Assembly (NCBI GenBank): GCA_017527625.1
Contig: JAFXPV010000100.1
Location: forward strand, 1-12,137
Length of the DNA stretch: 12,137 bases
Source of the DNA: Bacteroidales bacterium
GTDB taxonomy: Bacteria > Bacteroidota > Bacteroidia > Bacteroidales > UBA932
Reading direction: 5' to 3'
Numbering within the stretch: the first letter of the stretch is position 1; each line of letters begins with the position of its first letter. A program made the position numbers and the translations under genes. The notes beneath the pieces are model-generated. The model was not told where the DNA came from, did no database searches, and saw nothing but the letters and a program-made list of their open reading frames with translations. Shown here piece by piece: positions 11,791-12,137 of the stretch.

Positions 11791-11819
11791 AAAAAGGCTG
11801 ATGATGAATCAGCCTTTTT
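11791..11819. terminator. Bidirectional terminator between tRNA-Pro and floA
   Basis: AAAAAGGCTGAT (11791-11802) and ATCAGCCTTTTT (11808-11819) form a perfect 12-bp stem with loop GATGA. It has a T run at the 3' end on both strands, so it can end the plus-strand tRNA-Pro transcript and the minus-strand floA transcript. It lies 6 bases after tRNA-Pro and about 21 bases after the floA stop. Confidence 0.88.
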
Positions 11820-11840
11820 CTGTATCCGGAGCCTTAAGGG

Positions 11841-12137
11841 CTACTTCTTCGCGATATTCTCGCGCATCTCGGTGTCGGCCTGGATGTTCTTGAACTTGTA
11901 GTAGTCCATAATGCCGAGATTGCCGTTGCGGAAAGCTTCGGCCATTGCCAGCGGCACTTCGGCTTCGGCCTGGATCACCTTGGCGCGGGCTTCCTGAGCC
12001 TTCGCCTTCATCTCCTGCTCCTGGGCGACAGCCATCGCACGGCGCTCCTCGGCGCGGGCCTGGGCGATGTTCTTGTCGGCGTTGGCCTGGTCCATCTGGA
12101 GCACGGCGCCGATGTTCTTGCCGACGTCAACGTCAGC
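11841..12137 (-). CDS. floA: Flotillin-like protein FloA (YqfA/UPF0365), C-terminal part only
   Basis: Only the last 98 codons are in the window; the frame is open through the right edge (first visible residues [23 protein letters not shown]), so the start lies outside. The segment is a charged, Ala/Glu-rich helix typical of the flotillin coiled-coil region ([42 protein letters not shown]). It ends with [27 protein letters not shown], closely like the LGVMDYY-NI-ADTEMR-SIA ending of Bacillus subtilis FloA. FloA assembles in membrane microdomains and influences membrane fluidity and protein complexes; the membrane anchor would be in the missing N-terminal part. The gene faces the tRNA genes and shares a terminator with tRNA-Pro. 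Confidence 0.93.
   Translation of the reverse strand, partial: ADVDVGKNIGAVLQMDQANADKNIAQARAEERRAMAVAQEQEMKAKAQEARAKVIQAEAEVPLAMAEAFRNGNLGIMDYYKFKNIQADTEMRENIAKK

Noticed and set aside
11521..11901. 126-residue frame through the tRNA spacer, tRNA-Pro and floA end
   Set aside because: It crosses hairpins, a tRNA gene and a terminator, and has no protein-like character.
1..12137. CRISPR array, transposase, prophage or defence island
   Set aside because: No regularly spaced direct repeats, DDE/Y1/serine recombinase motifs, phage structural proteins or known defence domains were found on either strand.

Overview
The window looks like chromosomal DNA of a member of the Bacteroidota, most likely Bacteroidales. 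Several genes and tRNAs are preceded by the TAnnTTTG -7 box typical of that phylum; two of these have a TTTG -33 box exactly 19 bp upstream. Shine-Dalgarno sites are scarce. The gene content also fits: SusD-era style surface glycosidase lipoproteins, a eukaryote-like single-chain GlyRS and a DUF59 protein next to SufSE. This assignment is inference from sequence style; no marker gene was searched.

Layout. The left half (1-6872) is on the minus strand. Read in the direction of transcription it holds sufS, sufE, a SufT/PaaD-like DUF59 gene, folK and glyS as one tightly packed series. After that come a YegP/DUF1508 gene with its own promoter and terminator, then a long-chain acyl-CoA ligase (fadD-like) followed two bases later by a glycosidase-like lipoprotein that runs off the left edge. 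A short AT-rich divergent promoter region (6873-6944) separates this block from plus-strand genes: ruvA, gcvH, a GH3 glycosidase lipoprotein, and, one base after it, a secreted thioredoxin-fold protein whose C-terminal half looks like an outer-membrane beta-barrel. Then come tRNA-Ser(GCU), a 230-bp highly structured non-coding spacer, tRNA-Pro(UGG), a two-way terminator, and the C-terminal end of floA on the minus strand.

How the genes work together. sufS-sufE-DUF59 form a cysteine desulfurase/sulfur-transfer module for iron-sulfur cluster assembly, apparently cotranscribed with folate (folK) and translation (glyS) housekeeping genes; sufBCD are not in the window. ruvA and gcvH are ordinary housekeeping genes. 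The GH3 lipoprotein and the thioredoxin/beta-barrel protein are probably translated together and both act in the cell envelope.

Most of the window is ordinary. The items worth a second look are: a 14-bp perfect palindrome inside the first codons of the left-edge lipoprotein that matches the ParB-binding parS core; the branched inverted-repeat element between the two tRNA genes; and the thioredoxin/beta-barrel fusion. I did not find a CRISPR array, transposase, phage gene or recognisable defence system.
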